From: Comamonas sp. | GTDB lineage: Bacteria; Pseudomonadota; Gammaproteobacteria; Burkholderiales; Burkholderiaceae_C | NCBI GenBank assembly: GCA_021166775.1 | Contig: JAJPEQ010000008.1 | Span: 1-53,011, forward strand | Direction of reading: 5' to 3' | Length of the DNA stretch: 53,011 bases | Shown here: in pieces, positions 27,614-36,756 of the stretch | Layout of the letters: each line of letters starts with the position of its first letter | How positions within the stretch are numbered: position 1 is the stretch's first letter | The notes under the pieces: model-generated | What the model saw: the letters and a program-made list of their open reading frames with translations, nothing else | What the model was told of the DNA's origin: nothing | Databases searched by the model: none | Translations under genes and position numbers: made by a program

Positions 27614-28051
27614 ATGACGACGGTTGCAGAGATACTGCGCTCCAAGAGCAATGCCCTGGTCTTTCACGTATCTCCCTCGGATACGGTGCTCGATGCCCTG
27701 CGCCTGATGGCCGAGCAGGGCATCGGCGCGGTGGTGGTGCTGGAAGGCGAAAAGCTCGCCGGCATCTTCACCGAGCGCGACTACGCCCGCAAGGTGGCGC
27801 TGCTCGGGCGCAGCTCGGGCGATACGCCGGTGAGCGACATCATGACGCGCGCCGTGCGCTACGTGCATTCGACGCAGACCACCGAGGAATGCATGGCGCT
27901 GATGACGGAAAACCGCCTGCGCCACCTGCCCGTGCTCGACGATGGAACGCTCGTGGGCCTGATCTCCATCGGCGACCTGGTCAAGCACGTGATCTCGCAG
28001 CAGCAGTTCGTGATCGCGCAGATGGAGCAGTACATCACCGGCGGGTGGTGA
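27614..28051 (+). CDS. Twin CBS-domain protein
   Basis: 145 residues made of two CBS repeats (about 8-62 and 73-130): VLDALRLMAEQGIGAVVVLE ... GIFTERDYARKV, then DIMTRAVRYVHSTQTTEECM ... GLISIGDLVKHVI. The GIFTERD and GLISIGD motifs are the usual nucleotide-contact positions; such stand-alone pairs bind AMP, ATP or S-adenosylmethionine and sense energy state. No enzymatic domain is attached. AGGAAGG lies 6 bases before the ATG. It converges with the diguanylate cyclase gene (stop to stop 17 bases). No partner protein is evident from the context. Confidence 0.9.
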   Translation: MTTVAEILRSKSNALVFHVSPSDTVLDALRLMAEQGIGAVVVLEGEKLAGIFTERDYARKVALLGRSSGDTPVSDIMTRAVRYVHSTQTTEECMALMTENRLRHLPVLDDGTLVGLISIGDLVKHVISQQQFVIAQMEQYITGGW

Positions 28052-28068
28052 GGCTGCGTCCTTGCCTT

Positions 28069-29592
28069 TCAGGCGGCGACAACGCGGTTCTTGCCCGCGC
28101 GCTTGGCCAGGTACATGGCCTGGTCGGCGCGCTGCAGCGCGACGGCGCTTTCCTCGTCGTTCGCGAGCTGGGTCACCCCGGCGCTGAAGGTCATGAGCAC
28201 GTGCTCGTCGTTGCTCAGGAAGTAGTGGGCACTCAGCTCACGCTGCAGACGCTTGAGCGCCTGTACGCCCTGCTCCACCGTGGTGTTGGGCAGAATGAGC
28301 ACGAATTCCTCGCCACCGTAGCGTGCCAGCTGATCCTGCGGGCGCATCGCGGCGCGCGCCACGTCGGTCAGGTGCACGAGCGCCGCGTCGCCCGTGGTGT
28401 GGCCCAGCCGGTCGTTGAGCACCTTGAAATCATCCAGATCGAGCAGCGCCACGCACAGCGGCGCATCGCTGCGCAGACTGCGGGAAATTTCGCGCCTGAG
28501 CGCCTCATCGAGCCCCTTGCGGTTGAGCGTGCCGGTCAGCGGGTCGTGCCGCGCCTGGGCGCTGGTGCGCTCCAGCGCCTGGCGCAGGCGCTCGATTTCT
28601 GCGTTCGCCGTGTCGGCGCGCTGGCGCAGCTCGCGCAGTTCGTGGCGCATCGCGCTGCTCTTTTGCGCCATGGCCTGCGTGGCGGCCATGACCTCCTGCA
28701 GCAGGGGCTGGAGCTCCTTGAGTTCGCGCACCTGGCCGATGCGCCCGGCGCAGTCGGTGAGCTGGCCGTGGTAGGCGGCGCTGCTCTCGTCCATCTGCGC
28801 GAGCCGGTCGATGAAGGTGGCCAGCAGCTCGCGCATCTGCCGCTGAGCCTTGACGGCGTGCTCCTTCGATTCGGACTGCTTGAAGATCACGTCCTTCAGG
28901 CGCTGCTGCACGTCGTCCAGGCGCCTGAGCGTCAGCGGCGGCACCGCCGCGTCGCGCAGCGCCTGCGCCTGGCCCTGCAGCCAGGCGTCGTCCTGGCTGA
29001 GCACGGCCACGTTGTCGAACACCATGTGCAGCAGGGTGAGCAGGGCGGCGCGAATCGCGGCCTGGTCCTCGGCGGCAAACGAGAGCCGGTAGCTGAAGTT
29101 GGACAGGAGTTTTTCGGATTCGGGCAGCGCCGGCATGGGCTGCCTGAGCCAGGCGATCAGCTCCTGCCCGAGCTCGCGCACGCGGTCATCGTCCTCGCCC
29201 ATGGCGGCGACCACGTTGTCCACCATGCGCGCGAGGTGCTCGGCAAAGACGGTGTCGAGCGTGTCCCTGTCGGCCGGCTTGTTGGCGACGGTGGTCGACA
29301 CCGGGGACAGGCCGAGCGTGGCGTATCCGACCAGCGTGCTTTGCAGCGCCATCCAGTCCTTGGCGTCGATCGCCGCGTTCAGCTGCTCGAGCAGGCGCCG
29401 CTGCTCGGCCGTTTGCCCCGGCAGGATGCGCGCGATCTGACGCAGGCGCAGTTCCGGGAAGGCCGGCTGGCTGATCTGGCCCGAGATCTCGTCGTAGATC
29501 GCCAGGTAGTTGTCCGGCGTGGGTTGCAGCCGACGCGCGGCCAGCTGCCTGAGGGTTTCGCGGGCGTATTCGGAGGCGGGTTTGGTGGCCAT
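28069..29592 (-). CDS. Diguanylate cyclase with long helical N-terminal region
   Basis: Makes cyclic di-GMP from two GTP. The 507 residues end in a GGDEF domain (~345-507) with the active-site variant GGEEF (426-430) and an intact inhibitory site RPQD (417-420), five residues upstream, so product feedback is expected. DPLTGTLNRKGLDEAL and LDLDDFKVLNDRLGH are the standard flanking motifs. Residues 1-330 are almost all helical and soluble, with a coiled-coil-like stretch before the catalytic domain (~285-345); the opening (YARETLRQLAARRLQPTPDNY) recurs in betaproteobacterial GGDEF proteins, but the signal sensed is unknown. Confidence 0.93.
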   Translation of the reverse strand: MATKPASEYARETLRQLAARRLQPTPDNYLAIYDEISGQISQPAFPELRLRQIARILPGQTAEQRRLLEQLNAAIDAKDWMALQSTLVGYATLGLSPVSTTVANKPADRDTLDTVFAEHLARMVDNVVAAMGEDDDRVRELGQELIAWLRQPMPALPESEKLLSNFSYRLSFAAEDQAAIRAALLTLLHMVFDNVAVLSQDDAWLQGQAQALRDAAVPPLTLRRLDDVQQRLKDVIFKQSESKEHAVKAQRQMRELLATFIDRLAQMDESSAAYHGQLTDCAGRIGQVRELKELQPLLQEVMAATQAMAQKSSAMRHELRELRQRADTANAEIERLRQALERTSAQARHDPLTGTLNRKGLDEALRREISRSLRSDAPLCVALLDLDDFKVLNDRLGHTTGDAALVHLTDVARAAMRPQDQLARYGGEEFVLILPNTTVEQGVQALKRLQRELSAHYFLSNDEHVLMTFSAGVTQLANDEESAVALQRADQAMYLAKRAGKNRVVAA

Positions 29593-29643
29593 GGCGGGCG
29601 CTGCTCGGTGATTCGCGTGCGCCGCGATTGTCGCCTGTCGCGC

Positions 29644-30624
29644 TCAGGTGGCATTCACCAGCACCAGCTTGCCCTTGACGTCGCGCGCCGCCATTTGCGC
29701 GTAGGCCGCGCGCAGCTCGCTCATGGGCAGCACGCGGTCGATCACCGGCTTGATTTTGCCGCTGGCGTACTCCTGCGCCAGCGTCGCCAGCATGGCCGCG
29801 TTGGCCTGCGGCTCGCGCTTGGCGAATTCGCCCCAGAACACACCGACGATGGACGCGCCCTTGAGCAGCGGCAGGTTCATCGGCAGGCTGGGAATCGGGC
29901 CGGCCGCGAACCCGATCACCAGGTAACGCCCGCGCCAGGCGATGGAGCGAAACGCCGCTTCGGTGAACTCACCGCCCACGGGGTCGTAGACCACGTCCGG
30001 CCCCTTGCCGCCGGTCAGATCCTTGAGCGCGGCGCGCAGGTCCTGCGTGCGGTAGTTGATGGTGGCGTCGGCCCCCTGCGCGCGGCAGATGTCGCACTTT
30101 TCCTGCGTCGATGCGGCGGCGATCACGCGTGCGCCGGCCGCCTTGGCGATCTGGATCGCCGCCGTGCCCACGCCGCCGGCCGCGCCCAGTACCAGCACCG
30201 TCTCGCCCGTCCGCAGCGCCGCGCGATCGATCAGTGCGTGGTGCGAGGTGGCGTAGGTCATGATGAAGGCCGCCGCGTCCGTGAACGCGAAGCCCTCGGG
30301 CAGTGGCATGCACAGCGCGGCGGACGCGACGGTGTGCGTGCCGAAGCCGCCCGTGCCCGACAGGCAGGCCACGTGCTGTCCGATGCGCAGGTGTTTCACT
30401 CCCTCGCCCACGGCGCTGACCACGCCCGCGTATTCCGAGCCCGGCACGAAGGGCAGCGGCGGCTTGAACTGGTACTTGCCCTGAACGATCAGCAGATCGG
30501 GAAAGTTCAGGCTGGCCGCGCGGATCTCGATCAGCACCTCGCCGGGGCCGGGCTCAGGTGTGGGCAACTCGGTCCATGTGAGCGCATCGACCCCGGTGGG
30601 GTTGCTGCAAAGCCAGGCGTGCAT
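29644..30624 (-). CDS. Zinc-independent quinone oxidoreductase-like protein (MDR family)
   Basis: 326 residues of the medium-chain dehydrogenase/reductase superfamily, NADPH:quinone oxidoreductase type: catalytic-domain motif ASLNFPDLLIVQGKYQFKP, GSEYAGVVSAVGEGV, and the Rossmann motif VLVLGAAGGVGTAAIQIAKA near 145. The zinc-ligand cysteines of alcohol dehydrogenases are absent. Such enzymes reduce quinones, enones or enoyl thioesters with NADPH. Monocistronic, 130 bases from the divergent surE. Confidence 0.92.
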   Translation of the reverse strand: MHAWLCSNPTGVDALTWTELPTPEPGPGEVLIEIRAASLNFPDLLIVQGKYQFKPPLPFVPGSEYAGVVSAVGEGVKHLRIGQHVACLSGTGGFGTHTVASAALCMPLPEGFAFTDAAAFIMTYATSHHALIDRAALRTGETVLVLGAAGGVGTAAIQIAKAAGARVIAAASTQEKCDICRAQGADATINYRTQDLRAALKDLTGGKGPDVVYDPVGGEFTEAAFRSIAWRGRYLVIGFAAGPIPSLPMNLPLLKGASIVGVFWGEFAKREPQANAAMLATLAQEYASGKIKPVIDRVLPMSELRAAYAQMAARDVKGKLVLVNAT

Positions 30625-30754
30625 GGGATCTCCTCTTCGTGGTCTGGTCGGGCCATTATGAAAGTGCGAGCACGCCCCGTTTGTCCCTCGCGCGACGGAC
30701 CCTCCTCATCCAGGCGTGCGCCCCTACAATGCCAGCCTTCCCTAGCAGGCAACA

Positions 30755-31531
30755 ATGCGCATCCTCCTGAGCAATGACGATGGCTACCAGGCCCCCGGCC
30801 TGGCCGCGCTGTACGCGGCGCTGTCGCCGATCGCCGAGGTCCAGGTGGTCGCGCCCGAGCACAACAACAGCGCCAAATCCAATGCGTTGACGCTCAACGC
30901 GCCGCTGTACGTGCACACGGCGCCCAACGGTTTTCGCTACGTCAATGGCACACCGGCCGACTGCGTGCATATTGCGCTCACGGGGCTGCTTTCGGACCGG
31001 CCGGACCTGGTGATTTCCGGCATCAACAACGGCGCCAACATGGGTGACGACACGCTCTATTCGGGCACCGTGGGCGCGGCCATGGAGGGCTATCTCTTCG
31101 GCATCCCGTCGATCGCCGTCTCGCAGGTCGACAAGGGCTGGCAGGAACTGGATGCGGCAGCCGCCACGGTCGCCACGCTGGTGGCGCAAATGAAGGAACA
31201 GCATTTCGTCGGCTCTGCCGCCGCGTGGCTGCTCAACGTCAATATTCCGAATCTGCCGCTCGAGGCCCTGCGCCCGGCCAAGCTCTGCCGCCTCGGGCGT
31301 CGCCACGCGGCGCAAAGCGCCATCCGGCAGGAGAACCCGCGTGGCGAGACCATGTACTGGATTGGCGCGGCCGGCGCGGCCCGGGATGCGAGCGAAGGCA
31401 CGGATTTCCATGCGACGGCGCAGGGGCACGTGTCCGTCACGCCGCTGCAGGTGGATCTGACCGATCACCAAAACCTCGGCTACTGGGCGCAGACGATGGC
31501 GCGGCTGGCGATGGCGGGACAGACCGCATGA
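30755..31531 (+). CDS. surE: 5'/3'-nucleotidase SurE
   Basis: Metal-dependent phosphatase acting on nucleoside monophosphates and short polyphosphate. The 258 residues start [19 protein letters not shown], with metal ligands D8 and D9, then EHNNSAKSN (catalytic-site Ser) and [20 protein letters not shown] with the third metal-binding Asn. Full length. Its stop overlaps the pcm start in an ATGA. First gene of a surE-pcm-nlpD-rluD series. Confidence 0.96.
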   Translation: MRILLSNDDGYQAPGLAALYAALSPIAEVQVVAPEHNNSAKSNALTLNAPLYVHTAPNGFRYVNGTPADCVHIALTGLLSDRPDLVISGINNGANMGDDTLYSGTVGAAMEGYLFGIPSIAVSQVDKGWQELDAAAATVATLVAQMKEQHFVGSAAAWLLNVNIPNLPLEALRPAKLCRLGRRHAAQSAIRQENPRGETMYWIGAAGAARDASEGTDFHATAQGHVSVTPLQVDLTDHQNLGYWAQTMARLAMAGQTA

Positions 31532-32313
31532 GCCCGTCGCGCAGGCCGGGGTTTCCGGCGCGGCTGGGTGGGCTCAAGGCGGGCGCGGGTTCCGCATTGA
31601 CCGCCCCCATGCCGACGCGCGCGCCGCAGGCGCCGACGCCGGTGCCCCAGGGCCTGGGGCTGGATTCGGCCGCCGTGCGCCAGCGCATGACGCAGCGCCT
31701 GGCACAGGCCGGCATCGCGCGCGCGGACGTGCTGCAGGCCATGGGGACGGTGCCGCGCCACCGTTTCGTGGACACGGCACTGGTCACCCAGGCCTATGAA
31801 GAGACCAGCCTGCCGATCGGCTGGGGGCAGACCATTTCCAAGCCCGCCGTGGTGGCGCGCATGATCGAGCTGCTGCTGGGCGCGCCCTGCGTGCAGTCCG
31901 GTGGCCAGCTCGCGCGCGTGCTGGAGATCGGCACCGGTTGCGGCTACCAGGCGGCCGTGCTCTCGCTGTTGGTGCGCGAGGTCTACACCATCGAGCGTCT
32001 GCGGGCCATGCACGAGCGCGCGCGCGAGCGGCTGCGGCCCTTGCGGCTTGCGAACGTGCACCTGATCCTGGGCGACGGCACGCTCGGCTATGCGGCCGGC
32101 GCGCCCTATGCGGGCATCATCGCCGCCGCCGGCGGTCAGCAGCTGCCGGGCGCGTGGTGTGAGCAGCTGGCCGTCGGGGGGCGGTTGGTCGCGCCCATCG
32201 TCGGCGCGGACGGCGCGCAGGCTTTGCAGGTGGTGGACAGAACCGCGCAGGGCTATGCGCACAGCGTGCTCGAGGCGGTGCACTTCGTCCCCCTAAAATC
32301 GGGTATCGCGTGA
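31528..32313 (+). CDS. pcm: Protein-L-isoaspartate O-methyltransferase
   Basis: Repairs isoaspartyl residues in damaged proteins by methylating them with S-adenosylmethionine. From the ATG at 31528 the protein has 261 residues; the first ~50 (Arg/Pro/Gly-rich) are an extension missing from the ~208-residue E. coli enzyme. The core has [36 protein letters not shown], the SAM motif [17 protein letters not shown], and [10 protein letters not shown]. Translational coupling to surE by ATGA overlap; the lipoprotein gene nlpD follows by 22 bases. Confidence 0.94.
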   Translation: MSPSRRPGFPARLGGLKAGAGSALTAPMPTRAPQAPTPVPQGLGLDSAAVRQRMTQRLAQAGIARADVLQAMGTVPRHRFVDTALVTQAYEETSLPIGWGQTISKPAVVARMIELLLGAPCVQSGGQLARVLEIGTGCGYQAAVLSLLVREVYTIERLRAMHERARERLRPLRLANVHLILGDGTLGYAAGAPYAGIIAAAGGQQLPGAWCEQLAVGGRLVAPIVGADGAQALQVVDRTAQGYAHSVLEAVHFVPLKSGIA

Positions 32314-32335
32314 TTCAACGAACGCAGGCTGAGGT

Positions 32336-33205
32336 ATGAGGCAAATCAGGTCGAGAGGATTGTGGACGGGCGTTCTGGGGGCGGCCATGCTGCTCGCGGC
32401 GTGCAGCACACCGGTCAATCAGGCGCCTGTGGAGAGCCGCGGCACGTCGGCCCTGGGCGGCGCCGGGCCCGTGGTGGCGCCGACCCCCGCGCCCGCCAAG
32501 CCGCTTGCCGGGGCGGAGAACGCGGGCAAGCCGGGGTATTACACGGTCAAGCCCGGCGACACGCTGATCCGCATCGGCCTCGATCATGGACAGGCGTGGA
32601 AGGACCTTGCGCGCTGGAACCAGCTTGAAAACCCGAACGTCATCGAAGTGGGCCAGGTGCTGCGCGTGGCGCCGCCCGATGCCGCCACGGCAGCGGCGAC
32701 CGTCGCGTCTGACAAGGGCGTGGTGACGAGGCCGGTGACGAGCAGTGCTGCGGCGGCGAATGGGTCCGCGGCAGCGGCTGTTGCCCCGGCGCCCGCGGCC
32801 CCCGCGGCGGCGCCTGTGGCACCGGCGGCGGCCTCTGGCGACATCCAGCTCGCCTGGCCCGCTTCCGGCAAGGTGGAAGCCCGGTTCGACGAGGCGCACA
32901 ACAAGGGTCTGGACATCGGTGGCAAGGCCGGAGACCCGGTACTGGCTGCTGGGGACGGCCGGGTGGTCTACGCCGGGGCGGGCCTGCGCGGTTATGGCAA
33001 CCTGCTGATCGTGCAGCACAACAAGACCTATCTGACGGCCTACGCGCACAACCAGAAGCTGCTGGTCAAGGAAGACCAGACCGTGCATCGGGGCCAGAAG
33101 ATCGCCGAGATGGGCAGCAGCGATGCCGATCGCGTGAAACTGCATTTTGAAGTGCGCCGCGAAGGCAAGCCGGTCGATCCGCTGCGCTACCTGCCCGCGC
33201 GCTGA
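32336..33205 (+). CDS. nlpD: NlpD-type murein hydrolase activator lipoprotein
   Basis: Outer-membrane lipoprotein that activates amidases during septum splitting. 289 residues: signal with lipobox LAAC (C23), a LysM peptidoglycan-binding domain (YYTVKPGDTLIRIGLDHG to VIEVGQVLRVAPP, ~66-112), a low-complexity Ala/Pro linker (~115-165) and a C-terminal M23/LytM domain. The first zinc-ligand His of M23 enzymes is replaced by Asn (N189 in NKGLD, with D193 retained), the same loss seen in NlpD, so it should be an activator rather than a peptidase. Its stop overlaps the rluD start by one base. rpoS, the classical next gene, is absent. Confidence 0.92.
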   Translation: MRQIRSRGLWTGVLGAAMLLAACSTPVNQAPVESRGTSALGGAGPVVAPTPAPAKPLAGAENAGKPGYYTVKPGDTLIRIGLDHGQAWKDLARWNQLENPNVIEVGQVLRVAPPDAATAAATVASDKGVVTRPVTSSAAAANGSAAAAVAPAPAAPAAAPVAPAAASGDIQLAWPASGKVEARFDEAHNKGLDIGGKAGDPVLAAGDGRVVYAGAGLRGYGNLLIVQHNKTYLTAYAHNQKLLVKEDQTVHRGQKIAEMGSSDADRVKLHFEVRREGKPVDPLRYLPAR

Positions 33206-34194
33206 TGGCCGAACCCGCGCCGCAAGGCGAGAGCGGCGAGCCTCAGCCTGACGAGGCGCAGTGCGAGCAGCGCGACCTCACCATCTCGGGCGGCGAGCAC
33301 GGGCTGCGCTTGGACAAGGCGCTCGCCCTGCTGGTGCCCGAGTTCTCGCGCAGCTACCTGCAGCAGCTGCTGGAGCAGGGGGCGGTGCAGCTCGATGGCC
33401 GCGTCGGCGTCAAGCCCGCGCACAAGGTGCGCGTCGGTGATCTGCTTCGGGTGCAGATGCGCCCCACCGAACAGAGTCAGGCATTTCACCCCGAGCCGAT
33501 AGCGATCGATGTGGTGCACGAAGACGAGCACCTGCTGGTGATCAACAAGCCCGCCGGGCTCGTCGTGCACCCTGCGGCCGGCCACTGGAGCGGCACGCTG
33601 CTCAACGGCCTGCTTTGGCGCGATGCGGGCGCGGCGCAGCTGCCGCGCGCAGGCATCGTGCACCGACTGGACAAGGATACGAGCGGTCTGATGGTGGTGG
33701 CGCGCACCCGCACGGCCATGGATGTACTGACGCGAGCCATTTCCGCCCACGAAGTCAGCCGGCGTTATCTGGCCCTGGCCTGGGGGCGCTGGTTGCCGGG
33801 GATGCGGCAAAGCATAGATGCGCCCATCGGGCGTGATCCGCGCAATCGCCTGCGCATGGCGGTGGTGGATCTGGCGCTGCACCCGGGCAAGACCGCGCGC
33901 ACCGACGTACAAGGCCTGGCGACCGACGGCCGGCTCAGCCTGGTGCGCTGCAGCCTGCACACGGGGCGCACGCACCAGATTCGCGTGCACATGGCGTTCA
34001 TCGGACACCCTCTGGTGGGTGATGCGTTGTACGGCGGTGCGCCCGCGGCAGACATGCGGCGCCAGGCCCTGCATGCCTTTTCCCTGGCCCTGACGCACCC
34101 TGTCACCGGCGTGCCCATGTGCTGGAGCGCGCCGCTGCCGCTGGATCTGCGCCATGCGCTTGACGTGTTGGGCTTGGACTACAATGAGCCGTAA
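33205..34194 (+). CDS. rluD: 23S rRNA pseudouridine synthase RluD (1911/1915/1917)
   Basis: Converts three uridines in helix 69 of 23S rRNA to pseudouridine. The 329 residues have a polar N-terminal tail (~25), an S4 RNA-binding domain (GLRLDKALALLVPEFSRSYL) and the RluA-family catalytic core with D156 in HRLDKDTSGLMVVA; VRCSLHTGRTHQIRVHM and HPLVGDALYGG are the standard motifs. The helix-69 specificity is inferred from the S4 domain and overall length; RluC is the main alternative. Overlaps nlpD by one base. Confidence 0.9.
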   Translation: MAEPAPQGESGEPQPDEAQCEQRDLTISGGEHGLRLDKALALLVPEFSRSYLQQLLEQGAVQLDGRVGVKPAHKVRVGDLLRVQMRPTEQSQAFHPEPIAIDVVHEDEHLLVINKPAGLVVHPAAGHWSGTLLNGLLWRDAGAAQLPRAGIVHRLDKDTSGLMVVARTRTAMDVLTRAISAHEVSRRYLALAWGRWLPGMRQSIDAPIGRDPRNRLRMAVVDLALHPGKTARTDVQGLATDGRLSLVRCSLHTGRTHQIRVHMAFIGHPLVGDALYGGAPAADMRRQALHAFSLALTHPVTGVPMCWSAPLPLDLRHALDVLGLDYNEP

Positions 34195-34198
34195 GTTT

Positions 34199-34236
34199 GC
34201 GTCGCGCTGGTATTCTGCGACGCTGGCCCCAGCGCA
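34199..34236 (+). repeat. Nested inverted repeats after rluD
   Basis: A perfect 7-base pair GCGTCGC/GCGACGC (34199-34205 with 34217-34223) overlaps a compact dyad CGCTGG-CC-CCAGCG (34221-34234). There is no T run, so this is not a standard terminator. The rest of the gap to scpB (34363) has no gene that I can see. Confidence 0.4.
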
Positions 34237-34362
34237 GCGGGGTTGCTCCTTGCGCGCGTTCATGCGGCTCCCGGATTCGGGCCGCGCACCCACAAATCCG
34301 CATTAGCGTCGCTTTGACAGGCAGGGTCACACGCGTGGTGTGTCTGTCCATGGCGCCAGACC

Positions 34363-34983
34363 ATGAACACGGTGGAAGCCAAGAAGGTCCTGGAGACCGC
34401 GTTGATCTGCTCCCAGCAGCCCCTGGCGCTGCGTGATCTGCGTGCGTTGTTCGACGAGGCGGTGGGCGCGGATACCGTCAAATTCCTGCTTGAAGAGCTG
34501 CAGGCCGACTGGGCGCAGCGCGGGGTGCAGCTGGTGCAGGTGGCGTCCGGCTGGCGATTCCAGAGCCGACCCGAGATGCGCCACTGGCTCGATCGTCTCG
34601 TGCCTGAAAAGCCCGCGCGCTACAGCCGCGCGACGCTGGAGACGCTGGCCATCATTGCGCATCGCCAGCCGGTGACGCGCGGCGACATCGAGGACATCCG
34701 CGGTGTGGTGGTGGGCAGCCTGATCATCAAGCAGCTGGAAGACCGGGGCTGGATCGAGGTGATCGGGCACCGCGAGACGGTGGGGCGGCCCGCGCTGTTT
34801 GCCACCACGCGGCAGTTCCTCGATGACCTTGGCCTGCAATCGATTGCCGATTTGCCGCAGCTGCAGGCCGGTGCGGCGCACGGGCTCGAAGGCGATGAGA
34901 GACAGGCGGCGCTGGCGCTGCCCGCCGATGAGCCGCCGAATCTGGATGAGGGTGCAACCACCGCGGGAAATGACGATGAATGA
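34363..34983 (+). CDS. scpB: Segregation and condensation protein B
   Basis: Winged-helix (kleisin-associated) subunit of the SMC-ScpAB condensin complex. 206 residues: two winged-helix domains, with [20 protein letters not shown] opening the first and [40 protein letters not shown] and [18 protein letters not shown] in the second. The tail is acidic ([13 protein letters not shown]). scpA is not adjacent. The stop overlaps the following rluB start region by 8 bases. No clear ribosome site precedes the ATG. Confidence 0.94.
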   Translation: MNTVEAKKVLETALICSQQPLALRDLRALFDEAVGADTVKFLLEELQADWAQRGVQLVQVASGWRFQSRPEMRHWLDRLVPEKPARYSRATLETLAIIAHRQPVTRGDIEDIRGVVVGSLIIKQLEDRGWIEVIGHRETVGRPALFATTRQFLDDLGLQSIADLPQLQAGAAHGLEGDERQAALALPADEPPNLDEGATTAGNDDE

Positions 34984-36199
34984 CGAACGCAACGCAGATC
35001 CGACCGACAACTCGGCCCATGGGCACGCACCTGAGGATCAGGAGCGCACGGCGCGGCGCACGCAGCTGGGCAGGCGCAGGCGGGGTCCGCGCGGCGCGCC
35101 GGGACAAGGGCGACCCGGGACGACTTTTGAAGCGGGTGGCGGCGAGCCCGGATACCGGTTCGCGGATGTCGTCTCCGGACAGCTCGACCAGGACGACGAA
35201 AACCCCGAACTTGCCGTGCCCAAACGTGTGCTGCAGCCGCGCCCGGAGTCGCCCAAGCTGCACAAGGTGCTGGCGCAGGCGGGCATGGGCTCGCGTCTGG
35301 AGATGGAACAGCTGATCTTGGAAGGGCGCATCTCGGTCAACAACGAACCGGCCCATATCGGTCAGCGCGTGCAGTTTGGTGACCAGATCAAGGTCAATGG
35401 CAGGCCGATCCGCTTTCGCATCGAGCCGCCCGAGCCGCGCGTGCTTGCCTATCACAAACCCGCTGGAGAGGTGGTCACGACGGACGACCCGGAGAACCGC
35501 CCGACGGTGTTTCGCAAGCTCCCGCGACTGCCTCAGGGCAAGTGGCAGTCGGTGGGGCGCCTCGACCTCAATACCGAGGGCTTGTTGCTCTTCACCAATT
35601 CGGGCGATCTCGCCAACCGGCTGATGCATCCTCGCTTTGGCACGGAACGCGAATACGCTGTACGCGTGCTCGGTGCCTTGAGCAACGAAGAGAAGCAGCA
35701 GCTGCTCGACGGCGTCACGCTCGACGATGGCGTGGCGGCATTCGGCACCGTTGAAGACGGCGGGGGGGAAGGCGCCAATTGCTGGTACCGCGTGACGATT
35801 GCCGAGGGTCGCAATCGCGAGGTGCGTCGCATGATCGAGGCCGTGGGCCATGCCGTCAGCCGCCTCATTCGCATCCGCTACGGTGCCATGGTGCTGCCGC
35901 GCGGCCTCAAGCGCGGCACCTGGATGGAGCTGGACGAACGCGACATCCGCGCGCTGACACAGGCGGCAGGTCTGCCCGATCGGGCGCCGGCTCGCGGTGA
36001 GCGCAAGGGTGGCGGTGGTGGCGGGCAGAGAAACGGGCGACGTGGCGCGCCGGGGCAGGGGCGCGAAGCCCGCCAGAGCGGCAGCGCCCAGCCTGACCCG
36101 ATGAAGACCTCGGTGGGCTACATCGGCGCGGACAGCTTCGCGCGCCAGCGCCGCCAGCGGCAAAATCCCGGCCAGCGTCGCGGTGGCCGTCGGCCATGA
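34976..36199 (+). CDS. rluB: Pseudouridine synthase RluB-type (23S rRNA 2605) with basic tails
   Basis: 407 residues, much longer than the ~290-residue E. coli RluB. The core (~95-340) has an S4 domain ([20 protein letters not shown]) and the RsuA/RluB catalytic region with the aspartate in [19 protein letters not shown], then [15 protein letters not shown]. Both ends carry Arg/Gly-rich extensions that share the word RGAPGQGR (once near residue 40, once near 365), probably RNA-contacting. Start chosen at 34976; an ATG two codons earlier (34970) is too close to the GGGA ribosome-like site. Overlaps scpB, so co-translated. Confidence 0.9.
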   Translation: MNDERNADPTDNSAHGHAPEDQERTARRTQLGRRRRGPRGAPGQGRPGTTFEAGGGEPGYRFADVVSGQLDQDDENPELAVPKRVLQPRPESPKLHKVLAQAGMGSRLEMEQLILEGRISVNNEPAHIGQRVQFGDQIKVNGRPIRFRIEPPEPRVLAYHKPAGEVVTTDDPENRPTVFRKLPRLPQGKWQSVGRLDLNTEGLLLFTNSGDLANRLMHPRFGTEREYAVRVLGALSNEEKQQLLDGVTLDDGVAAFGTVEDGGGEGANCWYRVTIAEGRNREVRRMIEAVGHAVSRLIRIRYGAMVLPRGLKRGTWMELDERDIRALTQAAGLPDRAPARGERKGGGGGGQRNGRRGAPGQGREARQSGSAQPDPMKTSVGYIGADSFARQRRQRQNPGQRRGGRRP

Positions 36200-36275
36200 C
36201 CGCACATCGTAAAATCGACTGTTTTTGCGCTTGTCGCAAGTCCCGCTTCATTTCATTCAGAACAGGAACAGCCCC

Positions 36276-36701
36276 ATGGCCCTCGAACGTACCCTCTCCA
36301 TCATCAAACCCGATGCCGTTGCCAAGAACGTGATCGGTCAGATCTATGCGCGTTTTGAAGCCGCGGGTCTGAAGATCGCTGCCGCCCGCATGATCCATCT
36401 CTCGCGTGCGCAGGCCGAGCAGTTCTATGCGGTGCACAAGGAGCGCCCCTTCTTCAAGGATCTGGTGGATTTCATGATCTCCGGCCCGGTCATGGTGCAG
36501 GTGCTCGAAGGCGAGAACGCCATCCTGAAGAACCGCGAGCTCATGGGCGCCACCGACCCGAAGAAGGCCGCGCCCGGCACCATCCGCGCCGATTTCGCCG
36601 ACAGCATCGACGCCAACGCGGTGCATGGCTCCGACGCGGCCGAAACCGCCGCGGTGGAAGTGGCCTTCTTCTTCCCGGGCTGGTCCGTTTACGCTCGCTG
36701 A
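36276..36701 (+). CDS. ndk: Nucleoside diphosphate kinase
   Basis: Balances nucleoside triphosphate pools by phosphate transfer through a histidine. 141 residues, the family norm, starting [17 protein letters not shown]; the phospho-accepting residue is H117 in [12 protein letters not shown]. An AGGAA ribosome site lies 8 bases before the ATG. It opens the long co-directional gene series; rlmN follows after 55 bases. A TAAAAT -10-like box lies 36210-36215 in the gap after rluB, suggesting its own promoter, with no good -35. Confidence 0.97.
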   Translation: MALERTLSIIKPDAVAKNVIGQIYARFEAAGLKIAAARMIHLSRAQAEQFYAVHKERPFFKDLVDFMISGPVMVQVLEGENAILKNRELMGATDPKKAAPGTIRADFADSIDANAVHGSDAAETAAVEVAFFFPGWSVYAR

Positions 36702-36756
36702 TGAGCACGTTTCGCCGGGCGCCTCTTCGCTGTCAGGCCCCGGCGGGGGCAATGTC

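Noticed and set aside
27514-30777. About 1087-codon open frame on the plus strand across CBS, cyclase and oxidoreductase genes
   Set aside because: It is antisense to two well-supported genes and out of frame with the CBS gene; composition is typical of shadow frames.
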